In this document: positions 26,701-39,400 of the stretch, in pieces
Position numbering within the stretch: position 1 is the stretch's first letter
How the letters are laid out: each line of letters starts with the position of its first letter
Assembly (NCBI GenBank): GCA_036785705.1
Contig: JAWUZG010000018.1
Location: 6,421,501 to 6,485,500 of the forward strand
DNA from: Acanthornis magna
Lineage: Eukaryota; Chordata; Aves; Passeriformes; Acanthizidae
DNA: 64,000 nucleotides
Direction of reading: 5' to 3'
Made by a program: the position numbers and the translations under genes
Notes under the pieces: model-generated
Told to the model about the DNA's origin: nothing
Databases searched by the model: none
What the model saw: only the letters and a program-made list of their open reading frames with translations

Positions 26701-27986
26701 CAGGAAGCTACATGAGAAGGAATTTTTGACAATTTCCACGAATTTGTTATGTGCCTGGATGGAAGAAGCACAGGAGGAAGAAAACTTACCCTGAAATTAT
26801 GAACTTGTTATTTTTCTTGTTTCTTGGCAGCAGTATGAAAAGCAATTTATTTTTCTCTTAGCAAGAGGGTAACATCTGTACAATAAACAAACATTTCATT
26901 TTCTACATTGAGATAAAATTATCAACCCCCCCAAATTTTCCATTGTCCTGGATAGTCTGTTGAACTTCAAGTATCAACACACTTCATTTGCTTTGCACTG
27001 CTTCTCAAAATTTTCTCTAAGACTGCTTAACAGTTTTTTAAGGTCACTTCATTTCCTCAATACAGGGTGAATTTATTTGCCTCTAGTGAACAAATGATGC
27101 AATTATTACATTGCTTTGCAAAACAAACTAAAAAAGATCAGACTGAACAGGCACTGGTGGGGCACAGGCAGAAGAGGAGTTGGTACAAGCACAGTGTGAT
27201 GCTCAGTCTCACATTGGATAGATTCTGTCAATTATAGACATATAGGTTTTCAATGTTTTATTATCATTTACTTCTCAAAATATCCTTAAATGTATTTCAA
27301 AAATGCAATTAATAAGCTCACATACCATTTCAGTGAAGTTTAAAGGCAGGTAAAATGGAGAAGACCGAGGTCAGCTAACTGGCTGTGTGGTTTCCTGCGT
27401 CGAGAGCTGGGGTAATAACACTGTCATCTGGCAAAGCTGTGCCACAGAAACACACTTTCAGCACTGCATATTGACTCTAATCAAACGCATTTATTAGTGC
27501 ACGAGACATGCTGTAGAATCAGTGAATATATTTACAGCCAATAAATTAATATTTGCAGGGTAAATACTTCTGTCTAGTTTTCAATCCTTGTTTGAATAAT
27601 TTCCTGGATACCATTCTTTGCAGGGTTCTTTTATACTTCAGTTTTAAGATTCTTGATATTAAATCTTCCAAAAATACTTTTTGTTTTCAGTTGTAGTGAC
27701 AGAAAATGAGGCCACACCCTAAGGTAACTGAATGTTGTTCACACAAGTGCTGTAGTTTCTAAATCTGTGATTCCTCAGCCAGTCTCACACCAGCAGCCCA
27801 AGTGTCATTTGCTCCACTTTAACACTTATGTAAAATCGCACTCAGCTATCAGCCAATCCTGCTGAGCTGTGGTGAGCATTGGAAGAAGTTGGTCTATGGC
27901 ATGGTCAGAAGGAATAGGAAAAAAAAAGGAAAACAGAAAGGAAAAGACAAACAAAAAGGATAAAGAAAAGAAAAAGAAAAAGAGAC
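23761..27986. other. Intergenic DNA, nothing recognised
   Basis: This is the upstream flank of S100P. No exon, RNA gene or transposon body was recognised. It contains only short open frames without family resemblance. Confidence 0.5.
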
Positions 27987-28059
27987 AGAAAAAGAAGAAG
28001 AAAAAAGAAAAAGAAAAAAGAAAAAGAAAAAGAAAAAGAAAAAGAAAAAGAAAAAGAAA
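27987..28059. repeat. (GAAAAA)n homopurine microsatellite
   Basis: Seventy-three consecutive purines on the plus strand, the second half an almost perfect 6-base GAAAAA repeat. Looser A/G-rich sequence precedes it from about 27,918. The Lys/Arg/Glu-rich open frame across it is an artefact of the repeat. Confidence 0.92.
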
Positions 28060-31000
28060 TCAGAAAGGATCAGAAAGAGCTGTGAGGGAGGATGGTTGTT
28101 TTGTAACGCTTAAAGCAATCAAGTAAACCTTTTAAAGGAAGTTCCTATTTGTTATAAAGAGGTAAGGATGTGCAAAAATGAATAAGCCAATTCCAAGAAA
28201 GCTTTCAAGAGACTTCTGTATGCAGGGAGGAATATTTTGACCTTGTTAAGCTGTCATGCTTAAGCACGAATTAAGCAATACTCTTTTCCTTCATTGTACA
28301 AAAAACATTTTCTGAGAGGAAGGAATCCCTAAGAGAAAGTTGTGTAACGTTGAGTGCCCATGCAGGAAACACATCAAAGAAACCCCTATACGTTCCCCTT
28401 TAAAAAACCTTTTTCCTTTCATTTTGAAATACTAATTTATGCACACACTGAGGATATGGGTAGGACTGACCTACTATCCCAGAACTGTGTGTGAAGTGAG
28501 GTGATATCCATATCTGCCGCCAGGAAGATTTACAAGGCGAATTGATGGAGTGGAAGTTCCCCAGGCACACACATTTTACAGAGCTGGCTGCTTTCAGTTT
28601 CCTGAAAGCAATCACAGAGAGTAGTGCAACTGATATGGAGTGGGGTTTTTCAGCAGTTCTGTCACTGTTAACTGAGCAGGAAACGCTGGGCTCAGAAATG
28701 CTGGAAGCAGGGGTGGGAAATAGAAACTAGAGCCTGCTTTTGTAACAGATCATTTAACTCAGATTTCACTTATCAGAAAAAGAGAAGGCCTTCAATGAAA
28801 AGGAAAATAAAAAATGACCTGCACAGAACTGGGAAGAATCCTTGCCTTGGAGAGGGGAATCCAACTGTGAATAGAGTCTCACCTAGAAGAGAGGATGCTT
28901 GACTGTTGAGGAAATGTGGTCATGAGTACAGATATAGGAGCTGCATTATTTTAGCCAAAATTTATCCTTTGAACTGCTTATACCTACACAGATGTCCCCC
29001 CTAGCATGTGTCTTATCTAGGGTAGCCATTGCTGTGACAGGACACTGGTTTTGGAGTCTCAGGAACAGCCTGTACCTGTCTGATGTGCTCACGCCCAGCA
29101 CCCAGAGCACTCCTCACACACTCTGCTGCCACACTGCACACCTGAAGGTGAGGTGAGAAAGCACTTGCAATTCTTTCTACCCAGAGGCAATTGGTCTGGG
29201 TAGAAAGGTGCTATTACTATAATTAAAAATAGAAAGATATTATTACTATAATTAAATAGTAGCTGCTCTTTCCATTTCCTTTCTTGCTTGATAGCAGCCC
29301 TTCTTTGAGATTAGATCTAGAGTCTTTATATTAAGGTTAGTCTGCATTTCAAAAGAAACTTGAAATGACAATTTTGAATATTTTACAGCTGCTAAGCTGA
29401 AAAAGCAGAGTTTCTCTATCTGAGTAAAACAAATAATTTAACAAATAAAATACCAATAATTTGGTAATTTTGGAGTGTCTGTCACCCTAGTACCCAACCT
29501 TTTTCTGCTGTCTTTGTTACAGAAGCTTATGGCTTTTTTCCTCTCTCCAGTATTAAAAACTATAAAGTAAAAGAGAGAGCAACACCTATTACTTTCATTA
29601 TTTATTTCCACAGCAGTATCAGAAGCCCTAACCATGGACTGCAATTGGATTAGGCCAGGAAATGTACAGATGCAGCATTCCTGGCTTGTGGAGCTGAGCA
29701 TTCAAGTTTAGGACAAGACAAGGACATCAGCAGATAAGAGAATATGCAACATTTCAGAGCAAATGCACCTGACAGGCCCAGTTCCTTATTATGATTTTGA
29801 ACCCTTAAGTTGTTAAGTTATACCTCTAATCTCAGCTTGTCGTAAGTCCATTAATAACACCTAACACACATGCTGTAGGTAACACTGATATTGCCTCTCT
29901 GCCTTACCCTTTCTATACTCCTCCACCTCTGTGGAGTTGAATAGTTCCTGAAACAAAGTTAGGAAGAGCAGCTTTGGCTGTATAAGATATTGCTGAGCCC
30001 TTCCAACAGACTCTGCTCTGGAAAAAAAAAAAAAGTAATTAATTTTTGTCACATCCTATCAGCCAATAAAATTCACCAGCACCCAGCACCAGACCACAGC
30101 AATTTAGCCAAAGCTCTGCTACTAGAATGTAGCAGTTCATCAAAATCCTTCCTCCCATCTCAGTATTTCACTTTATGTAGAAAACATGAAGCATTTACAC
30201 GTGATCACCTGTCCGTTCCCTTGGTCAGAGAAATTGGTTAATGCTCTTTCGATCTGCGTATTTGTTTGTCAGTTGTGTTTGCAGTTTCCTGTTTACAAAG
30301 TACTGACAGAAGAGCACTTAGGAAAAACAATGACGGTAAAAAGCCCTTTACAGCTGCTCTCGTTAACCACCCAAGAGAGGCAGGAGTGAGTGAGTGGCTG
30401 TGCAGAGCTCAGTGGCCAGACAGGGTCAAACCACAACATCTCTGCTGTTCTGGCAGCCCCAGAACCAGGCACAGAAACATTAGTCACAGCATCACACACA
30501 AACAGGACTGCTCTGCCAGTAAATACATTGGTTGGGACACCTCATCATCCTGCTTGCTGCTGAGGGTCCTTGGCGTAACGGGGCCAGGAATGCCTGCTCC
30601 ATAATCTTCTTCCACAGACACTATGTGAGGAAAGAACCCCAATCCAGAGCTTGGAAGAAAATGTGTGTTTCGAGCCAGGTGGTACCCAGCCTCTAGGAGC
30701 AGCTGCCTAAGCACTAGGTAGAGTAAATAAGATGTGACTCTTTGGACAATTTTGCAATGGATTGGGAAGAGAGTTCAGGCTCAAGCTGACTGCACTAGCT
30801 CTCCAAACCAGGGTCAGGAGTGTGACAGAAACAGAGAGGGAGCCTCGTTTGTAGGACTATGACTAAGCCAAATACATAATGAGACATTAAAAGCACAGAA
30901 CAGACATAATGCTTTTGAATCCATTGTGCCGGGCTTGCTCCTAAATCAGTGTGTTTTAACCTGTGCTCAACACAGGACTTTGGACATCAAATTAAATGGA

Positions 31001-33237
31001 ACGGAACCATCACTTTTCAGCAGCTTGTTCAAAAGGGAATATAACCAATAACACGGCTAAAAGCAAGGGCCCAGGACTCTCTTCAAGTTCTATTATTAGA
31101 CAGATGCCTTCATTATATAATCATCAGTTAAACAGACAGTTAAAGCTGAGATCATACTGCATGCTAGAACATGACTTGAGGTTAATTACAGAGCTCCCTT
31201 TTGTTTTAGAGCTAACAAAACAGCCAAGAAGAATTAAAACACAGAAGGATTTATTGCTTCCCAAGTGGTACAGAAGCAGAGAAGTTAATATATTTGAGGC
31301 AGAGGTGGCAAAAGCAGCAGCTCTAAAAATACTCTACTGGCTCGTAGCCACTGCCAGGCACAGATAAAAATAGGTCAGGATAAATTGGGTGTAGTCTTCC
31401 ACTGCCAGATGTTGGAAATGACCATGTGAACATACAAAATGAGAGCAGCTGTTAAGAAGGCAGCATTCTTTGCTGTTAGGAGACACATTTAATCAACAAT
31501 GTAATGAAAATAGGATTTGGAGATTATTTAACTGTGGTTTAGTGTCAATCTCTTAGTTTAACTGTTTTCTTTAACCATTTCCTGAACACAGTACATCTCA
31601 TCATGATCAAACAGAGAAGTAACCAGCTGTATATAGAAAGATCAAAATTTACTGCACCCACTTACGGCTCTGGTGCATAACTGAGAGCTTCCTTGAGCAG
31701 GGACCTGGGCTGAAGGTCACCATTTTACTGATTATGACTTTCTTGTATAGCGAACAATGCTACAGGGTCTGGGGGAATCCAGAGCCCCATCTGTGATCCC
31801 CAAATGAATATGGCACACGACAGTGCTTCACCATGCAGTAAAGGAAATGGATCTGTAATAGTGAGTTTCAGGACAAAACCCACCAGGATTTAAAAAAACC
31901 CTGAATTTCAAAAAGAAGAAAAAAGTATTCTTTTGCTTTATTCAATTTATACATAAATACCATGAGATGTACTATAACAGTTTCTCTCATACAAGATCTA
32001 TTCACAGAGCAGTAATTCCAGTCTAGTTCAGACAGCAGCATATTTATTGCAGTAGGGATTTCAGAGCAGGTTACAGAACAACCCAGGAGTGAGGATCCAC
32101 AGCACAGAGAGAAACACAGCTGAGCTACAGTAATTTGAGAGGCAGCTTTGTGAACTGCAGTCAGCAGAGCATAGACAGAGCCACACCATGAGCTGTGCTG
32201 TATGGCCACAAAGATTTCATGGACAATATTTAGTAGCAAGCCAGTCACACATTTAGACTACACAAACACTTTTTGGGGGCTCTGGGAAAGCTAGTTTGTG
32301 TCTACTGCACTGCCCAGGTACAAGCTGGACAAAAATCTCAAGCAGTGAAGTTGTTTCTACCTGCACTGCTGGCAAAGTGTTCTAACCTCCAGTAAAGCTC
32401 TGAAAAAAATTGAAACAGAAGATGACATAAGGCTGGTACATAAATACATTCACATTTCAGGTATCCAGTCTTAGCACTCAGCAGCCCTCGTACAGCTGCC
32501 ACTAGCTTTGCTGTCAATGCTCTTCACCTCTGTTCAGACTTTGGAAGGCAAGTTCTCCTTAATTTTTTCCAACTTCGGTTTTTCTTCAGTGATTTTTAAA
32601 AAAGTTTTAAAGCTGGCAAAAGTGGAACAAGTCTTACCACCCCCGTCTCCTCCAAGCAGCCCTCCTCCACCAGTTAGACAATAATAATACATAATATACA
32701 TATATATAGCTTCATTTAAACCTAGTATTTCTCTGTGCGTAGGAGACTTCTTTCTCTGGAAGACTTTTCCTAGTTTGTGAATGAATTAACGCTAACAGTC
32801 CCTTTTCACAGGGATATAATCCTTTGTGGCATACCCCTCTGTCTACAATGTGGTCAGTACTGATGACAGTTTCAGAGTTCAGACTCCACGCTTTTTTTCT
32901 CTACCTTCTGCTATTCATATGTGGTGTTCCTGAAGAAATGCTTTTGTTGCAAATATTGTTCAATCCAGAAGATTTTTCAAAGCATGGTAACAGAGAGGTC
33001 ATTATTTCTGGGTACCAGAAGAAGAGCTGAAGACAGTCTGCTAAATGACATATCCACCAAATTCAGAAACTCCTTAGAACGTTTTGTTAGTGACAAAACA
33101 TTCAAAAACTTCTCAGAACCAGCCTTTTTCCTTGTATATTGTCCCACTGAGATGCTTTTGACTGGGAACCCACAATCCATCTTGCAGCAGCAAATTATCA
33201 TATTTTTCAGATTCATAGTTATTCAGTCATATTTTGT
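28060..33237. other. Intergenic DNA and possible receptor 3' UTR
   Basis: No exon is supported. The two longest frames (30996-31367 plus, 123 codons; 31868-32248 minus, 126 codons) show no motif. The last gene before this stretch is the Ig receptor, whose stop codon is at 33238; a minus-strand AATAAA at 32043-32048 is a possible distant poly(A) signal for it, which would give a 3' UTR of about 1.2 kb. Confidence 0.45.
29201..29256. repeat. 29-base tandem duplication
   Basis: Two head-to-tail copies of a 29-base unit beginning TAGAAAG and containing TATTACTATAATTAAA, at 29201-29229 and 29230-29256, with two or three mismatches. Confidence 0.85.
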
Positions 33238-33417
33238 TTAGTTTTGAATGTCAAAGTAGATGGCAGATCCTTGTCTCGTTCTAGACTTTTCAGCTGCCCT
33301 AGTTTGTGGGATTTGCTCATCTGCTCCATTGGGTACAATAGTCGCAGTGGATTTGTCATCTCTTCCTCTTGATTCATTGCAAAAAAAATCAAGTGATTCA
33401 TAAAGCGTAGACACAGC
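33238..33417 (-). CDS. Ig receptor exon 5 (cytoplasmic tail, stop)
   Basis: It encodes residues 216-274 and TAA. The acceptor is TTTTTAAG|GCT, phase 0, matching the preceding exon. It holds both tyrosine motifs: YESL seven residues before a Cys, and YFDI three residues before the C-terminus. A shifted frame is also open through this exon for 105 codons, but it cannot be joined to the rest of the protein through the exon-4 frame chosen here. Confidence 0.78.
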   Translation of the reverse strand, partial: AVSTLYESLDFFCNESRGRDDKSTATIVPNGADEQIPQTRAAEKSRTRQGSAIYFDIQN

Positions 33418-36400
33418 CTTAAAAAGCAAAGAAAACGCCTGTCAAGACTTTTAGCCATAAAGTATATGTAAAATGAACTTTTACCCATGACACAGCACAG
33501 CCCCAGGAAACAAAAAAAAACACAGGCCATGAACATAAAATTTCAGAAGGAAAGAATGTCTCAGTCCTGAAGTTGAAAGGCAAAGCCTTCCTAAGTTCAG
33601 ATTCAATTCTCTTAGTTATTAGAAACCAGGCAAAAAGTGCATTTTTAGAATAGTAAAGATGCTAGGTTCCAGTTTAAACTGGATTCTGTGAAATCTGAAA
33701 TGGAAAACTTTCTTATCCCCTTAAGCTTTTAAATCTGGTATTCCCGAAAAACGTCATCATACTCTTGTTTCTGGATGGAGGATCTTTTGATGCAGTAAAC
33801 TAGCACATTGCTGTGGGATAATATTCTGGACAGTGCAAGAGTCATGTTTTCATTTCCTTTAGCAAAATGTGAGAATTAAAGATCTGCCTGAGATGTACAC
33901 AAAGACCTGTGCTCACAAACATATAAAATCAGATTCTCAAACTGAGATGGCATAAACCAGCAAATGGGTGGAAGTCATGAAGCAGTGGCTTTTTGTCTTC
34001 ACTCTTACACTCTGCTGTGGGGGTTTGCTGTTTGTGTTCTGATGAGCCACGTTCAGCCAAATGTCAAACAGGAGGCATGGTAGGGATGGCCAATTAATGT
34101 GGATCACAATTCTGTGCATTTTGAAAAACCAGAACCCCCTCCTCATGACTGGACTTGATTTGTGCTTCCATGAGATGGAAGTTTGTATTAATGCTACAAC
34201 AGTGCTTGGATTTTGGTTGGAACCTGCACAACTTGATGAAAAAAAGCATCAGCTGCACTGGGAATTCCGTCAAAGGCCAAATTCCCCTGCAGCTGGCAGA
34301 ACTGTCTGGGAAACACTCCCTGAGCATCTCAGCTGAGGAAACACGATGATTCTCAAGAGACAGAGACAAGTACCACACGGTAAAAGCACAGCAGCAGGAG
34401 CCAGCTTTGCCATGAGGATATTCACTCCCAGGTTAACTTACCTTGGGTGCTTGGAGCTATGCATTGTCACCTGACCTAACTGCTCAGAGTTGTGACATAT
34501 GATACAGGTGAGAAAAAAATCCATGCCTTGATTCAATTTCTGTGTTACAGGATTGCCTTTTCAACCCCAAGAATTGTAAAAAAAGCATGAGACTGTACAT
34601 AGCCTTCTTTGCAGACCCAAGAAATATAAAAAAAGCATGAGACTGTACATAGCCTTCTTTGCAACTCCAAGAATTGTAAAAAAAGCTTGAGACTGTAAAT
34701 AGCCTTGCAGAGGCGGATAGAACCTTCATGTTCACTGTTCCAGAAATGATGCCCAAACCTACCCAGAATATCCATCAAACTTCCAAACTTAAAAAGAAAA
34801 GTGTAAGTTATGTAAAAACCAGTGTGAGACTAGTTTTTCCCAAGTAAGTAAAGACTTCTTCACAATCAGAGAAAAAATTTAAATTAAGGTGATCATATTC
34901 TGCAGTACAATTTAAAGGCAGTAAGTGCAATCCAGAGACACATTCATATTTGCTCATCACTACTGGCTTAATTTGTTTGAAATGTGGTGTCCATACACAT
35001 TGTATGTACTGATTTCACTAACCTACCGGATCTCTTGAATTATTTATAGGATCCAATTATGCTTTAACATTTAAAAGGATACCACTATGAAACCACTCTT
35101 TCTACTTTCACTAAAAAAGCAAAAAGGTCTGAACTTATGTCATGACACATCACTGTGGCTGGTAGTTGCTAAATTATAAAGCAGCTACAAAAGACGGTTT
35201 ATAATTGCATTCACACATTCTCTGGAAGATTCATCCAAATCCTGAGCAGTAACTGGCTGCTAATGAACTTTTCACTCGGCACCCCCTAGGATGTTTGTTT
35301 TCTCATTCTCAACCTTATTTTCTTACATCTTCATTAAATATTAACAAGTAGAATAGTTATCCCTTTATAGCTAGTAATTAGAATATTTTATTTCTATGAC
35401 CAGACCATATTATGCCTTGTATTCTTATAATTTTCTACTATGATATTTCAGTAAAAACAAGTCTCTTAGCTTCAGTGGCATTCTATTTATAGGGAATGAA
35501 TTTTCCCAGGTATAATTTTTTTATTAGAGCAATGACTATTGCTCAATAAAAGATAGATAGATATTACTGTTTCACTACCTGCATCCTGATATTTTCTCTC
35601 ACCATGACCACAGCACCACTGTGACCAAATCAAGGCTTGTAGCCAGATTCTCTTACAGGAGAACCTGGGAACCTGTAAGCTCACTAACCGCAATTGTGAC
35701 CACGGGCTTGGGCATTTTTCATCAATTCTGTGTGACTTGCCCAACCCTGCCCAGCTGATTGCAATGGAAATTGTGCCTGCCTATGCCAGGGTTAAATTAG
35801 GGCTTCTTTCTCTTTCCTACTTTATGTTTTAATGTAATTAAAAGATGAATAATTGCATGGAAAAAGGAGCTTGCCAGAAGTCTGCTGCCTGCTCTCAGCA
35901 AGTGTTGCCTGCTCTAATGGCCCTGTGAGCTGAAGCTTGTCCAAGCCCCTTGGGCTTGGTACACAATTATACATAGAGGGACTTCATTGCCATTTTTTAC
36001 TTCTCCTATGCTTCTCTCTTTCACTCAGTCTCTGTGTTGATATTCTCCACTTTTTGCTGCCCTCTTCTCCAGGCAAATTTAGAGTGTCATTAAATACAAC
36101 AACAGATTTCAATACTTTGCTGCCGCATGAATATCTCTCTTATTTCTGAGTGGGCTTTTTTTGCTTTAAACTTTTTTCCTGCGTAGGAAGGTGCTGTCCT
36201 AGGAACAGCAGCTTGTGAGCTTTCTCTTCAGTCCACTCCCCAGTGCCTCATTTTGAAAATCCTCTCATAGCGAGAGTCTTTTTATAAACCACTTACCCAT
36301 TCAGCAGAATTACATGATGAGTTTTCCTCAGCTGCTTCTCTGGTGGGTTCATTTCTCCCGTGAAGCTCCACCACCTTGAACATCTGCTCCTGCTCATGCC

Positions 36401-39400
36401 TTGCCGTCAGCACAGGAGGCTGTGCAGCACCTTAGCAAAACCCAAGCTGCAGTCAGTGCTTACTGTCCATTTCCAGAATCACACCTGTACTCTGCCAGAG
36501 CTCCATGAGCACCGAAATGAAGAGTGCAGAGCTCTTGTTCAACTAGGCTTGATGACAGGCACCAGAGTGCAATCCAGGTGGTAAATGAAATTAGCTGAAA
36601 ACAACTCAAATAGCTACTTAAAAGGCTGCCTTAGGTAATGTCACTGATCCATGCCCTCCACCCACAGCTCCTCTACATTTATATTTGGCCTGTACCCTTG
36701 TCAGTCACTATTTTTTTCTTGTGACTTCTTCCACCCTTAAATTTCCAGATTTTGGGAAAAACCCCCAAACCCAACAAAACAAGAACAAAAAACCCAAAGA
36801 AACAAGCAAACAAACAAGCAAACAACGCTGCCCTCCAAAACCTCGTGCCAACCCAAATTAATAATTAATTAAAATCACAGCTTGAAAAAACCATAACTTA
36901 GAACTACATGTCCAAGGCTGAGTATTTCAGATGTCATTTCCAGTTGTCACTACCAGGGGTAAGAACATGATACAGAGCCAAGTTCTGACTCCTCACTTTT
37001 TCAGTCAGTAATCAGCAAGAAATGATCAGAACAGATATCCTTCAATACCCCGGCCAGGTCAAGATCTTCAGTTTAAGTGTTGGCTCTCCTTAGAATGATA
37101 AAGAATGAAAGCAGGTGGCTGCAAGAACACTCAGTTGAACTACAGGCTGTGCCTCTGGTCTCTCCTCTCAGCTCAAGGTGCCCCAGCAGACCAGGACCAG
37201 GCGAGCAAAAGCTGTACACTGAAATACATCTTTAGAGCACCACTCCAGCCAGCTCAGAACAAACACCTGACTTTGACAATGTGTGTTAATGGAAATATTG
37301 TAACTCACCAGGTCGGGTGGAGTGCTGTTTCTTTTGGTAGCAAAGATATAAGCTTGCCACTGCCACTAAGAAAGGAAGGATGGCCCATGTGACCCAAAAT
37401 CTCTTAACCGCTGAGTGAGCTTCTGCAATTATACCTGTTAAATAAAGTTATGCACTGTTCTAAGATAAAATAAAAGAACAACACCATAAAAAAGAGAAAA
37501 AGGCAGTTAAAAATTACTTTGAGAGTGAATCAGTCCATCCCCCCACTCAAGTACAAGGTCACTCTCCCGTTGCTGAGGGATGCATGGCTGATGAGCAGTA
37601 ATGTCAATCCCTCCGACAGCTCCTGCAGATTGACAATTGTCCCTGTCCCCAACCCCTCCCTCCCCCCCGTCCAAGTAATTAACACAAGTCTTTTCTGCTT
37701 GTACTTGACCACGTAAGAGATCAGATCCCCTAACTCATTTTAGGACATTAAAAGATGGTTAAAGAATTAAAATAATCTACATTAGTTTCCCACCATTTTG
37801 AACCCTACTTCATTGGTTCTCCGGCATGTTTTCTAAATTTTTGGTAAATTTTGTGCCTTCCTTTGGACCAGTTGACCCATAGTGTAAAACAGTGTCCAAA
37901 ACTGGACTGCGCTGGATGATTGGAAAGGCTATTTCCTATTGACCAGTCAATAAGTGAGTGATGTTTGATAATGCTAAAGGTCTAATCAGAGCTAGCCCCT
38001 AGTCTTTCTCTACACTTGAGAGGTATAAAGTGAGGTGAAGATCAGCATCTTCCAGAACTGATGCACAGTGTCTTGGGTCAGTTGTGTAACAGAAGTGAGG
38101 TAAATTGCCTTCTGGGTGTTTCACATTCTATTAATAATTTAAGGTGAAGCAGATCTCATTGCTATTGCTGAAAATTTTACTTCTGTATGAATACTGATTA
38201 TATTAATCTTTTTCAATCCTTTACTCAGAACTGGGACCTTAAATTGCTCCCCTGTAAAAGTTATCATATGATTACAGTAAAACAGGGAGACACAGCATAT
38301 ATAAAACAATTTGCCACAATGACTTTATGGACACAAATCCATATAGGGCCCATAGTGCTCTATCGTCCATATTGATTTATTTCTCACTTTTAATTAAGAA
38401 CCTGTAATAAAAAATATACTGTTTAGTAAAGGTTGCAGATCACTGAGCAGAGTAACCATGTAATCACTCTTTACCATACGGCAGATTCACTCAGGGTCTC
38501 ACATCTGTCCTAGCAATTCCCTCTGAGGGGGAACTGTGGTTGGGTCTGTGTGAAACACAAAGCTCATGCACAGCATTTTCGTAAACCTGAATTAATAATT
38601 CCTACTAGCAAATCCTTATGGAGGAAAACAAACACTACACAGGGGCTATTAAGGCAGGGAGTTTAAGTCAATTGTCATTAAGAGCCATTCAGGCCCTCTT
38701 TGTGTTTGTCTCATCCTGAGATCCGCGGTGCTGAGGCAGGAGGGTGGGAGAAGCAGGAAATGCAAAACATAGTTCAGACTGAAGACTTTTTATGATGACA
38801 AGTGAAATGTTCTTGCTAGCTTACCTTTCTCTTCAACAATCACTGTTGTCCCATTTCCACGTAGTTTCTCAAAGAAAGGTATTTCAATAATTATCTCACA
38901 GTAGTAAAATCCCGTGTCATTTACATTGGCAGATTTGATGACTAGCATATCCTTGTTTTCACGGGTGGTATTGGATGGAAAGAGAAGTTTTGATGATACA
39001 CTTCTAGTGATGTTTGCTTTATTAACAAGATACCAGCTTGCTCTATACCTCACAATAGCTTTTTCCCAAATGCAGGCCATTTCAGCGTAGTCTCCAATTG
39101 ACAGATTTATATTTGTTGGTGTTTGGATGACTCTTAAATTATTGGGACCTGTAGCTAGTGGAGAAATATACAGAGATTTAAAAGTTAAAGTAGCAAAGAG
39201 ATGTCATTAAAGCTGTATTTAAAATAAATAATTGAAACATTAAAGAAGCATTTAAATATTAAAATAAACATTAAAAATAATACTAATACTGTAAAATCAT
39301 TATGACATTAATTTTTAAGCTTACTTACTACCCACTTCTCTCTTGAATGATGGCAGTTGCTTTCTGGCTAAAGTAAACTTTTAATCTGATGTGTTAAAGT

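Noticed and set aside
27869..28126. Lys/Arg/Glu-rich 85-codon frame resembling a nuclear basic protein
   Set aside because: It is the direct translation of the GAAAAA microsatellite.
30996..31367. 123-codon plus-strand frame
   Set aside because: No domain, no signal peptide, no supporting splice or promoter context.
31868..32248. 126-codon minus-strand frame downstream of the Ig receptor
   Set aside because: No motif. It lies in the likely 3' flank or 3' UTR of the receptor gene.
33219..33536. 105-codon alternative frame across the receptor's last exon
   Set aside because: To use it, exon 4 would have to start at a poorer acceptor and end in another phase. The chosen frame uses a better branch point and contains the tyrosine motifs. 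It is kept only as a fallback.
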